From CAZEJK01 sp964512045 (GTDB lineage Bacteria; Acidobacteriota; Thermoanaerobaculia; Thermoanaerobaculales; Sulfomarinibacteraceae), in contig CAZEJK010000142.1 in NCBI GenBank assembly GCA_964512045.1, forward strand, positions 1-13,121: a DNA stretch of 13,121 nt. The letters are read 5' to 3'. The notes beneath the pieces were generated by a model. It made no database searches and was not told the origin of the DNA. It was given only the letters and a program-made list of their open reading frames with translations. Position numbers and translations under genes: made by a program. This document shows positions 1-6,652 of this stretch, one piece after another; the stretch's first letter is position 1; every line of letters begins with the position of its first letter.

Positions 1-132
1 GACGCTCGGCAGGGCTTTCTCCGCTCCGCCGAGGCGGACCAGAGCCTGCGTGGTACGATCGACCGGCCACAGCGCACGACCCTGAACAGCACGGCCAACA
101 GCCGGCTCGAGCTGATCGAGGTCGCCGACTAG
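1..132 (+). CDS. C-terminal end of an unidentified protein (partial, 5' end outside window)
   Basis: Frame 1 is open from the first base to a TAG at 130..132 and gives 43 residues ending in RLELIEVAD. I do not recognise the family from so short a tail; it has no membrane segment or catalytic motif. The stop codon merges with the AGGAGG ribosome binding site (131..136) of the next gene, and the peptidase ATG follows only 8 bases after the stop. The two genes are therefore probably co-transcribed and translationally close. The inference that this is a real gene rests on this spacing and on the open frame, not on homology. Confidence 0.6.
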   Translation, partial: DARQGFLRSAEADQSLRGTIDRPQRTTLNSTANSRLELIEVAD

Positions 133-136
133 GAGG
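131..136 (+). promoter_or_regulatory. Ribosome binding site AGGAGG of the S9 peptidase gene
   Basis: A perfect AGGAGG starts inside the stop codon of the preceding gene. It lies 4 bases before the ATG at 141 and 10 bases before the in-frame ATG at 147. The two starts differ by only two residues (Met-Ser), and the second has slightly better spacing, so translation could begin at either. Confidence 0.6.
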
Positions 137-140
137 TCAC

Positions 141-2042
141 ATGTCCATGTCCATATCCACTTCGCGATTCGTACTGAGTGCTCTACTGATCGGAGCCGTT
201 GCGATCGGCGCCGGCGCCGCCACGCTCGAGGACGAGGTCGCACGGATGGCCAAGGTCGGCTCGTGCTGGTCGCCGAGCTTCTCGCCGGACGGCTCGAAGC
301 TGGCGTTCGTGTCGGACCTCAACGGTATCCCGCAGGTGTGGATCGTCGACAGCGAGGGCGGCTGGCCGCGCCTCGTGACGGCACTGGACGACCAGGTCGG
401 CTCGGTTCAGTGGTCGCCGGACGGAGCGCTGCTGGCGTTCTCGCTCGCCCCCGGCGGCGGAATGAACCAGCAGGTGTACCTGGTCCGCCCGGACGGCCAG
501 AAGCTGCGCCGGATCACGGCGGGCGGCACCACCGGAAACTGGCTGGGGGACTGGAGTCCGGACGGGACGCGACTGGCACTGTCGTCCAACCAGGCCGATC
601 CGGCCACGATGAACGCGTACCTCTACGACGTGAGGGCCGGCGAGCTGCAGCTGGCGGCGGAGAACCCCGGGATCGGCTCGATCACGGACATCAGCGCTGA
701 CGGCTCCCACGTCGTGCTGACGCGGATGGTCAGCCGGGGCAATAACAACCTCTACCTGCGCAAGCTCGCCACGGGTGAGGAGCAGCTGCTCACGCCCCAC
801 GAGGGACCCGGGTCGTTCGGTGGCGGAACGTTCTCGCCCGATGGCGCCACGGTGTACCTGTCGTCCAACGCGGGCCGCGACCGGATCGCGTTCGCGCGCG
901 TACAGCTCGAAGGCGAAGCCCCTGGTCCGATCGAGGTCCTGGTGGAGCGCGACGACGCCGAGCTGCAGTCGTTCGAGATCGCTCCCGACGGGCAGCTGGC
1001 GGCGTTGCTGTGGAACGTGGCTGGTCGCAGCGAGCTCGAGCTGGTGGCCCTGCCAAGCCTGGAGCGGATCCCCTCCCCCGAGCTTCCCGCGGAGATCGCG
1101 GGCAGCCTCGAGCTCTCGAGTGACGGGCGGCTACTGGCGATGACCCTGTCCGGTGCTGCTGCACCGCAGGATGTGTGGGTGCTCGACATCGCCGAGCGGA
1201 CTCTCCTTCAGGTCACCCACAGCCCCCACGCCGGGATCGACCTTGAGGCGCTGGTTCGACCGGAGCTCCACGGGTACGCTGCCCATGACGGCATCGAGCT
1301 GACCGGATGGCTCTACCGTCCGAAGGGTGTGTCGGGTCCTGCACCGTACGTCCTCAGCTTCCACGGAGGACCCGAGGGCCAGGAGCGCCCCCGGTTCCGC
1401 TCCACCTACCAGGCGCTGGCGGCCCGCGGCATCGGGGTGTTCGCGCCCAACGTCCGCGGCTCGTCCGGCTTCGGCAAGCGGTTCGTCAACCTGGACAACG
1501 GTGCGCTGCGGTTCGATGGGATCAAGGACATCGAGTCGACGGTGGAGTACCTGGTGGCCGAGAAGATCGCCGATCCCGACCGTCTCGGCATCATGGGCGG
1601 CTCCTACGGCGGGTACATGACCATGGCCGGTCTCGCGTGGTACCCGGAGATGTTCGCGGCCGGGGCGAACCTGTTCGGAGTGGTGAACTTCGAGACGTTC
1701 TTCGCGCAGACCGAGCCGTGGATGGCGGCGATCTCCACCGTCGAGTATGGAGATCCAGAGACGGAGGCCGACCTCCTGCGCCGGCTCTCACCGATTCACA
1801 AGGTGAACGAGGTGATCGCGCCGACCATCGTGCTGCACGGCGCCAACGACACGAACGTGCCGGTGGTGGAGGCGGAGCAGGTTGTCGAGAACCTCGAGAA
1901 GCGCGGGGTGCCCGTGAAGTACGTGCTGTTCCCGGACGAGGGCCACGGATTCCGCAAGACGTCGAACCGGATCACAGCTGGGGTAGCGGTGGTGAGCTGG
2001 TTCGAGAGGTATCTGAAGGGTGGAGAACAGGCTGGCGAGTAG
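141..2042 (+). CDS. Secreted S9-family serine peptidase (prolyl oligopeptidase / acylaminoacyl-peptidase type)
   Basis: The 633-residue product is a prolyl-oligopeptidase-family hydrolase that would cleave short peptides, probably in the periplasm or outside the cell. Residues 1-26 form a signal peptide: a short polar start, a hydrophobic core near 10-24, and an AxA-like end at GAGAA. Residues ~45-355 carry about seven spaced SPDG/ADG/SSDG motifs (near 48, 92, 139, 186, 232, 282, 327), as expected for a seven-bladed TolB/WD40-like propeller that filters substrate size. The alpha/beta-hydrolase domain covers ~375-633. It shows HGGP (408-411, oxyanion region), NVRGSSGFG (437-445), the nucleophile elbow GGSYGG with Ser488, then Asp570 in HGANDTNVP and His602 in DEGHGF, so the triad is complete. 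Length is normal for the family. It follows the upstream partial gene closely and ends before a palindromic repeat array. The exact substrate cannot be told from sequence. Confidence 0.95.
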   Translation: MSMSISTSRFVLSALLIGAVAIGAGAATLEDEVARMAKVGSCWSPSFSPDGSKLAFVSDLNGIPQVWIVDSEGGWPRLVTALDDQVGSVQWSPDGALLAFSLAPGGGMNQQVYLVRPDGQKLRRITAGGTTGNWLGDWSPDGTRLALSSNQADPATMNAYLYDVRAGELQLAAENPGIGSITDISADGSHVVLTRMVSRGNNNLYLRKLATGEEQLLTPHEGPGSFGGGTFSPDGATVYLSSNAGRDRIAFARVQLEGEAPGPIEVLVERDDAELQSFEIAPDGQLAALLWNVAGRSELELVALPSLERIPSPELPAEIAGSLELSSDGRLLAMTLSGAAAPQDVWVLDIAERTLLQVTHSPHAGIDLEALVRPELHGYAAHDGIELTGWLYRPKGVSGPAPYVLSFHGGPEGQERPRFRSTYQALAARGIGVFAPNVRGSSGFGKRFVNLDNGALRFDGIKDIESTVEYLVAEKIADPDRLGIMGGSYGGYMTMAGLAWYPEMFAAGANLFGVVNFETFFAQTEPWMAAISTVEYGDPETEADLLRRLSPIHKVNEVIAPTIVLHGANDTNVPVVEAEQVVENLEKRGVPVKYVLFPDEGHGFRKTSNRITAGVAVVSWFERYLKGGEQAGE

Positions 2043-2157
2043 CCCGTCGAGCCGATGCGTGGCGCTTCGTGGTTCGGCTTCCGGCGTCCGGGACGGAGGC
2101 CGTGGGCCGGGACGGGGGCCGGGACGCGGCGCAGGGCCCGCCAGCCGGATCCTGGCC

Positions 2158-2222
2158 CTCTGGTCCGCATCGGGCCTCCCTGCATGCTCGATGCTGCGGA
2201 CGGGACGTCCGCGGTCCTATCG
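2158..2222. repeat. Palindromic intergenic repeat, copy 1
   Basis: A 65-base unit running from CTCTGGTCCGCATC to GGTCCTATCG. It differs from copy 4 at only three positions in 65. Its right half holds the perfect hairpin GCGGACG-GGA-CGTCCGC at 2196..2212, a 7 bp stem that could extend by a G-U and a C-G pair in RNA. The left GTCCGC can pair with the GCGGAC arm of the right hairpin, so alternative folds exist. In this copy the extra left GCGGAC arm seen in copies 3 and 4 is absent. Confidence 0.85.
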
Positions 2223-2262
2223 TTCTGCTGTGGGGCAAAAAGGCCATCCTCGGACCCCGGAC

Positions 2263-2327
2263 CCCTGGTCCGCATCGGGCCGTGTTGCAGGCGCCATCGT
2301 GCGGACGGGACGTCCGCGGTCGTATCG
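2263..2327. repeat. Palindromic intergenic repeat, copy 2 (diverged core)
   Basis: This is a 65-base unit collinear with copy 1 without gaps, starting 105 bases further on. Its central ~22 bases differ, but both ends are kept: the CTGGTCCGCATCGGGC left part and the right hairpin GCGGACG-GGA-CGTCCGC at 2301..2317. The left hairpin is remade with different bases, GGACC-CCT-GGTCC at 2259..2271. Conservation of the pairing with a changed sequence suggests that structure, not exact sequence, is what is kept. Confidence 0.8.
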
Positions 2328-2373
2328 GGGGCTGAACGGTGTCCGACCGCCTAGCTGCCGACCTTGCACGGAA

Positions 2374-2428
2374 CGCGGACCTCTGGTCCGCATCCGACCT
2401 CCCTGGATGCTCGATGCTGCGGACGGGA
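2374..2428. repeat. Palindromic intergenic repeat, copy 3 (cut by assembly gap)
   Basis: The copy opens with the left hairpin GCGGAC-CTCTG-GTCCGC (2375..2391), then the GATGCTCGATGCTGCGGACG segment, and stops at the run of N after GGGA. The 55 bases 2374..2428 are identical to 2529..2583 on the other side of the gap. It may therefore be the same physical copy as copy 4, shown twice by the assembly. Confidence 0.8.
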
Positions 2429-2528
2429 NNNNNNNNNNNNNNNNNNNNNNNNNNNNNNNNNNNNNNNNNNNNNNNNNNNNNNNNNNNNNNNNNNNNNNNN
2501 NNNNNNNNNNNNNNNNNNNNNNNNNNNN
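2429..2528. other. Assembly gap, exactly 100 N
   Basis: One hundred unresolved bases lie within the palindromic repeat array. A round 100 is a usual placeholder for a gap of unknown size, so the true distance between the flanks is not known. The repeat itself is the likely cause of the break. Confidence 0.97.
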
Positions 2529-2600
2529 CGCGGACCTCTGGTCCGCATCCGACCTCCCTGGATGCTCGATGCTGCGGACGGGACGTCCGCGGTCCTATCG
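2529..2600. repeat. Palindromic intergenic repeat, copy 4 (most complete)
   Basis: This is the most complete unit seen. It has the left hairpin GCGGAC-CTCTG-GTCCGC (2530..2546), a ~27-base spacer, and the right hairpin GCGGACG-GGA-CGTCCGC (2574..2590), then GGTCCTATCG. The two hairpins use the same GCGGAC/GTCCGC arms, so the unit can fold as two small hairpins or one long one. This resembles REP/BIME-type intergenic palindromes in general design. I cannot assign it to a named family, and no REP-associated transposase is present in the window. Confidence 0.85.
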
Positions 2601-2661
2601 GGAGCTGAACGCTGCGTGTGACCATCGGATCGGATCACGAACCGTTGCGGTGTGTGGCCCC

Positions 2662-3108
2662 TCAGGCGTCGGGTTGGGCGGAGGATCCGGAGCGCAACGT
2701 GCTCACCACGTCGTGCAGCTCCGAGCGGATCGAACGGAGAGCCTCCATGAGCTCCTCGACCCGTTCGTCGTTCGCAGCTTCAACGATCGGACGCTGGCTC
2801 GGCTGCTCTGGAGCCTGCGCCATCTCCTCCTGGATCCGTTCGGCGACCTCCTCGGCGGAGGCATCCCCGATCCGTTTGCGCGCGCCGGCGATGGTGAGGC
2901 CTTCATCGAACAGCAGACGGCGGATCTCCAGGATCAGAAACACCTGGTCGCGAGAGTACAGTCGCTGGCCGGTCCCCGTCTTGGAGGCCTCGAGCTGCGC
3001 GAACTCCGTACCCCAGAACCGGAGCATGTACGGCTGCACGTTGGCGAGCTTGCACACCTCGTTGAGCTTGAACTGATCCTGGCCTTCCGGAAGCTCCGGC
3101 AAGCTCAT
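2662..3108 (-). CDS. MerR-family transcriptional regulator
   Basis: The 148-residue product has a MerR-type winged helix-turn-helix at the N-terminus: KLNEVCKLANVQPYMLRFW at 14-32, the wing GQRLYSRDQV at 48-56, and LTIAGARKRI at 71-80. MerR proteins bind promoter DNA as dimers. Residues ~81-110 look like a flexible Gln/Pro linker. Residues ~113-139 look like a coiled-coil helix able to dimerise. There is no Cys cluster or effector domain, so it is unlikely to be a metal or drug sensor. I chose the ATG at 3108 because its AGGAGG (3113..3118) lies 4 bases upstream. An upstream in-frame ATG at 3174 would lie deep inside the neighbouring gene. The start overlaps the stop of the GTPase gene as ATGA, pointing to coupled translation. 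The target promoter is unknown. Confidence 0.9.
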   Translation of the reverse strand: MSLPELPEGQDQFKLNEVCKLANVQPYMLRFWGTEFAQLEASKTGTGQRLYSRDQVFLILEIRRLLFDEGLTIAGARKRIGDASAEEVAERIQEEMAQAPEQPSQRPIVEAANDERVEELMEALRSIRSELHDVVSTLRSGSSAQPDA

Positions 3109-5312
3109 TCGTCCTCCTCGCGCGGAGACAACGTCAAGCGGAGCTGCAGCGTCACCTTCTGGCCTCCAACCCACCCGCTCGGCACCGGCACCTCGATATC
3201 CAGCTCGCGCATCTGCCCGTACTCGGCGACGGCGCCCTTCCCTTCGAGACGGAGCTTGAGCTGGCTGTTGCCCTGATCGGTCGCTCTGATCTCCGCCGAT
3301 GTGGGGACGATCTCGCCCTCCCGCGGCATCAGCTCCGGGGTCATCGCGGCTTCGTCTGCGAACGGGTCCGAGTCGTCGACGACAAACGGCGCCCGAGACC
3401 TCTGTCGTGCAGCAGGCTGGTCCATCGCAACCCTGACGGTATCTCGAGGACCTTCGTCTGGCTCCTCGTCGACCGGAACCGCGGCGGGCGACTCGGCGGG
3501 CGGCGGCGCCGTCTTGGACCTCGCACGCTTCTCGACACCCAGGCTGCGCAGAAACGCGTCGTCGTCCTGCTCAGCGGCGAGTGTCGCCCCGCGGCCGGCC
3601 GGCGGCACCTCGGCCTCCACGGTCGCGAACGGTTCTGACTCGTCCTCGTCGGGTGGCTCGGCCGACACGTCAGGCGGCGCGGTGCGATCGCTCGCCTCAG
3701 CCAGTTGCTCATCGCTGGCCGGAGCTTCCATCGACTCCGACTCCTCGGCCTCCATCTCGTCATGTCGCCGCGGGGCAAAGCGCGCAGCAACCTTGGAGAA
3801 CGCCTCACCAACGCGGCTTCGGCGACGGGGCTCGGTATCGTCTCGATCCTCCGGCTCTGAATCGAATGCCGGCAGCTCCTCCACCGTGTCTGCAAGAGCC
3901 GGGTCTTCCTCGCCCTCGTCGAGCACGGCGAACTCGAGCTCGGCCGGCTCGTCCTCCACCTCGAACGCCTCGGGGACGTCCTCCTCACCGAGCTGGTCGA
4001 ACGCTGCGGGCCCCGCGTCCTCCTCGTCGAGCACCTCGAAGCCAGGATCCTCCTCGGCCACCTCGAAGCTCGCTTCCTCAACGACCTCCTCATCGCTGAT
4101 CTCGAACGCCGATGCTGGCTCGAAGGCGTTGCCCCCCGTCTCCGCATCGACCGCCGGCATCGAGACCGTTGCTGCGGCGTCGACCTCACGACCCCCGAAA
4201 TCCTCGAAGGCGGCCATAGCATCCTCACGGTCGCCCGATGCTCCACCCACATCCTGGGTCACGCCTTCGAGGGCATCGCCCTCGTCTCCGCTCACCGCCG
4301 TCGGCTCGTCAACCAGCGGCGACTCCGGCTTCGGCTCTGCTTCCCGCTCCTCGTGTTCACCGTACCTGCGGACAAGCGTCTGGTCCTCGGGCGCCGACAC
4401 ACGCGACGGGCGCTTCCAGTCGGAGGAGTCCAGCTCGTCCGTCACCCACTCCTCGCCGGCGGGTCGCGCCGCCGCTGGAGACTCCTCGGCGGCTGGTGCC
4501 TTCGGTGGGGGCTCGGCCGGAGACGCCGGCGCCTGCGGTCGCGAGAAGGCGGCCGGGGGTGCAACGCCGCTTCCGGCTGCCGTCGGCGGGCGTGGAGCGC
4601 TCGGCGCCTGCGGCGCCTGCGGAGCGCTGGGCGCCCGCGGCGCAGAGGGTGCGACCGGCGCCCGCGGCGCGCCGGCCGCCGTGGGCATCCGCGGCCCTCC
4701 AGCCGACTGACCCGGCGCCGTCTGGTCGTACCGCTCCCGAAGTGCCCGCATGACGAGCTTGACGATGCCAACGAGAGTTTCCTGAACGCCGATCCCTTCA
4801 ACTGCCACAGCATCGAAGATCGGGGCATCGTACTCGTTGATCGCGTCGTTCATCTCCTCCTGCGGCAGCAGATCCGCGAGATCTCGCTTGTTGAACTGCA
4901 CGACATGCGGAAAGCTGGCCAGCTCGATGCCTTGCAGCAGCAGGTTCTCCTTCAAGTTTTGCCACGACTCGACGTTCGACTGGGCCATGGCACGCTGAGA
5001 GTCGGCCACGAACACCACGCCATCCGCACCCTTCAGCACGAGCTGGCGTGTCGAGTTGTAATGCACCTGACCGGGAACGGTGTACAGCTGGAGCGTCACC
5101 TCCATCCCGCGAATCGTACCGATATCGATCGGCAGCAGGTCGAAGAAGATGGTGCGATCGCCCTCGGTGGCGAGCGACAGCATCTTGCCTCGGCGACCGC
5201 CTTCGTAGTGGTCGTGAATCCACTGCAGGTTCGTCGTCTTGCCGCACAGACCAGGACCGTAGTAGACGATCTTGGCGTTCAGCTTCCGCAGGGCGTAGTT
5301 AAAGAAGACCAT
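3105..5312 (-). CDS. MglA-like small GTPase with long acidic tail and C-terminal beta-rich domain
   Basis: The 735-residue product begins with a full MglA-type GTPase (1-197). It has P-loop GPGLCGKTT (19-27), TVPGQ (78-82, with Thr at 78 where Ras has Asp, an MglA hallmark), NKRD (141-144) and AVEGIGV (170-176). MglA proteins set cell polarity and steer gliding or pilus motility, usually as ~195-residue proteins. Here ~540 residues follow: a Pro/Ala linker (~199-285, APRAPSAP-like repeats), a long acidic disordered stretch (~286-660) with six F-[EDA]-x-x-[DEG]-E-[DE]-like motifs (403-469), a basic patch (496-517), and a compact, probably beta-rich end (666-735). ATG 5312 fits the family start and has AGGAG 5 bases upstream. 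The AGGAG sits on the stop of der, and this gene's stop overlaps the MerR start. Function of the tail is unknown; a role in polarity is inferred from the GTPase domain only. Confidence 0.92.
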   Translation of the reverse strand: MVFFNYALRKLNAKIVYYGPGLCGKTTNLQWIHDHYEGGRRGKMLSLATEGDRTIFFDLLPIDIGTIRGMEVTLQLYTVPGQVHYNSTRQLVLKGADGVVFVADSQRAMAQSNVESWQNLKENLLLQGIELASFPHVVQFNKRDLADLLPQEEMNDAINEYDAPIFDAVAVEGIGVQETLVGIVKLVMRALRERYDQTAPGQSAGGPRMPTAAGAPRAPVAPSAPRAPSAPQAPQAPSAPRPPTAAGSGVAPPAAFSRPQAPASPAEPPPKAPAAEESPAAARPAGEEWVTDELDSSDWKRPSRVSAPEDQTLVRRYGEHEEREAEPKPESPLVDEPTAVSGDEGDALEGVTQDVGGASGDREDAMAAFEDFGGREVDAAATVSMPAVDAETGGNAFEPASAFEISDEEVVEEASFEVAEEDPGFEVLDEEDAGPAAFDQLGEEDVPEAFEVEDEPAELEFAVLDEGEEDPALADTVEELPAFDSEPEDRDDTEPRRRSRVGEAFSKVAARFAPRRHDEMEAEESESMEAPASDEQLAEASDRTAPPDVSAEPPDEDESEPFATVEAEVPPAGRGATLAAEQDDDAFLRSLGVEKRARSKTAPPPAESPAAVPVDEEPDEGPRDTVRVAMDQPAARQRSRAPFVVDDSDPFADEAAMTPELMPREGEIVPTSAEIRATDQGNSQLKLRLEGKGAVAEYGQMRELDIEVPVPSGWVGGQKVTLQLRLTLSPREEDE

Positions 5313-5317
5313 CGATG

Positions 5318-5322
5318 CTCCT
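5318..5322 (-). promoter_or_regulatory. Ribosome binding site of the MglA-like gene, overlapping the der stop
   Basis: AGGAG lies 5 bases before the ATG at 5312 and its first two bases are part of the der TAG stop (5321..5323). Ribosomes ending der sit on this site, so the two proteins are probably made in linked amounts. Confidence 0.65.
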
Positions 5323-6652
5323 AGCGTCCTCTGCCCTTGATAGTAACGCGTAACGGCACGCCCGACAAATCAAACGCCGCGCGCATCGAGTTTTCGATGT
5401 AACGGAGGTAGGAGAAATGGACCGCTTCCGACAGGTTCGTGAACAGGCGAACGGTCGGGGGCGAGCTGTTCACTTGCGTCGCATAGAACAGCTTGGGCTC
5501 CTGCCTCCTCGTTCCTGTCGGAGGTTGATGGTCCCACGCTGCGCGTACCGCTCTGTTCAGCTCCGCTGATGGCAGCTTGGCACGGTGCCGCTGGGACAGT
5601 GCATCGATGATCGGCAGCAGGCGGTCCACTCGCGAACCGGTCTTCGCCGAGAAGAACAGGACCGGCGTATCGCGGACGAACTTCATGCCCTGGGCGATCT
5701 GATCGAGGATCTCGGCCCGTCGTTCGGCCCGGTCGTCCACCAGATCCCACTTGTTGATCCCGATCGCCAATGCACGTCCCCCATCCCAGGCATATCCCGC
5801 TATATGAGCATCCTGACGGGTGATACCCTCCGTGACGTCGATCACAAGAACACACACATGGGCCCGTTCAATCTGGCGACGGGCCATGACAACCGACAGC
5901 ACCTCGGGGCCGCGGTCGGTCCGGCCCTTCCTCCGGATCCCTGCGGTGTCCACGAAACGGTACGTGCGCTCACCACGCTGCAGGACCACGTCCACCACGT
6001 CGCGAGTCGTCCCCGGAATCTCCGAGACCAGAACCCGCTCCTCGCCCACAACCCGGTTGAGCAGCGACGACTTGCCCACGTTCGGGCGCCCGATGATCGC
6101 CACGTGACACGAGTCCTCGTCATCCTCGACACCCTCCTCCGGCTGCTCGTCGATCCCCAGGTATGGCGCCAGCGCATCCCAAAGCTCGTCGATGCCGATC
6201 CCATGCTCGCCGGAAACCGGAACCGGCTCACCGAGCCCCAGGCGGAAGAACTCGTGGCTTTGCAGGTTCACATCCGCCCGATCGGCCTTGTTGACCACGG
6301 GAACCACTGGGACCTCCAGGGCCCTCAGGTACTGTGCGATCTCCTGGTCCTCCGGCACGGGACCGGTCGCCCCATCGAGCAGCAGCACCGCGACGGAGGC
6401 GCTGCGCAGCGCGGACTCGGCCTGGGCCCGGATCAGGGGCACGAACGCGTCCCCCCCCTCCAGGAGCAGCCCACCGGTGTCCACAACCGTCACCGGAACG
6501 CCCTCTGGACCTTCGGCCTCGGCGATGATGCGGTCTCGCGTCACCCCTGGCAGATCGTGCACCAGGGCTCGGCGGGAGCGTGTCAGTCTGTTAAACAGGG
6601 TCGACTTGCCGACGTTCGGCCTGCCGACGAGCACAACGATGTTTCGGCTCAA
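5321..6652 (-). CDS. der: Ribosome-associated GTPase Der (EngA)
   Basis: Der is a double GTPase that binds the 50S subunit and is needed for its assembly. This 443-residue protein is full length for the family. G domain 1 shows GRPNVGKS (10-17), VDTGG (57-61) and NKAD (121-124). A short acidic linker (~169-181) leads to G domain 2 with GRPNVGKS (188-195), VDTAG (234-238), NKWD (300-303) and SAKTG (335-339). The C-terminal KH-like RNA-binding domain is ~355-443 and ends in VTIKGRGR. I chose a TTG start at 6652: the family start (S-R-N-I-V-V-L-V-G) follows at once, AGGAG at 6661..6665 lies 8 bases upstream, and the TTG overlaps the stop of the lipoprotein gene as TTGA. An ATG at 6745 would add 31 residues unlike the family. 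Confidence 0.97.
   Translation of the reverse strand: MSRNIVVLVGRPNVGKSTLFNRLTRSRRALVHDLPGVTRDRIIAEAEGPEGVPVTVVDTGGLLLEGGDAFVPLIRAQAESALRSASVAVLLLDGATGPVPEDQEIAQYLRALEVPVVPVVNKADRADVNLQSHEFFRLGLGEPVPVSGEHGIGIDELWDALAPYLGIDEQPEEGVEDDEDSCHVAIIGRPNVGKSSLLNRVVGEERVLVSEIPGTTRDVVDVVLQRGERTYRFVDTAGIRRKGRTDRGPEVLSVVMARRQIERAHVCVLVIDVTEGITRQDAHIAGYAWDGGRALAIGINKWDLVDDRAERRAEILDQIAQGMKFVRDTPVLFFSAKTGSRVDRLLPIIDALSQRHRAKLPSAELNRAVRAAWDHQPPTGTRRQEPKLFYATQVNSSPPTVRLFTNLSEAVHFSYLRYIENSMRAAFDLSGVPLRVTIKGRGR

Larger units (their letters stand above)
2043..2661. other. Gene-free convergent intergenic region with palindromic repeat array and assembly gap
   Basis: These 619 bases separate the ends of the S9 peptidase gene (plus strand) and the merR-like gene (minus strand). 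I see no credible gene; reading frames crossing it are Arg/Pro-rich and pass through the run of N. It holds an 11-base direct repeat, GGGCCGGGACG at 2104..2114 and 2116..2126, four visible copies or part-copies of a palindromic unit from 2158 to 2600, and 100 N. No classical terminator (hairpin plus T tract) is visible. The GC-rich hairpins between convergent genes could help stop transcription from both sides; that is an inference. Confidence 0.8.

Noticed and set aside
2158..2600. CRISPR array
   Set aside because: Units are few, unequally spaced (105 and 118 bases), vary in sequence and have no unique spacers of constant size; there are no cas genes.
2020..3276. Long plus-strand open frame across the repeat array, the gap and the merR gene
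   Set aside because: It is open partly because N bases cannot stop it, its protein is low-complexity Arg/Pro/Gly-rich, and it lies antisense to a clear MerR gene.
3301..4710. 469-codon plus-strand open frame opposite the GTPase tail
   Set aside because: Its Ser/Ala-rich product is the mirror of the acidic and Pro/Ala-rich tail codons in GC-rich DNA. It has no motif and no ribosome binding site was noted.
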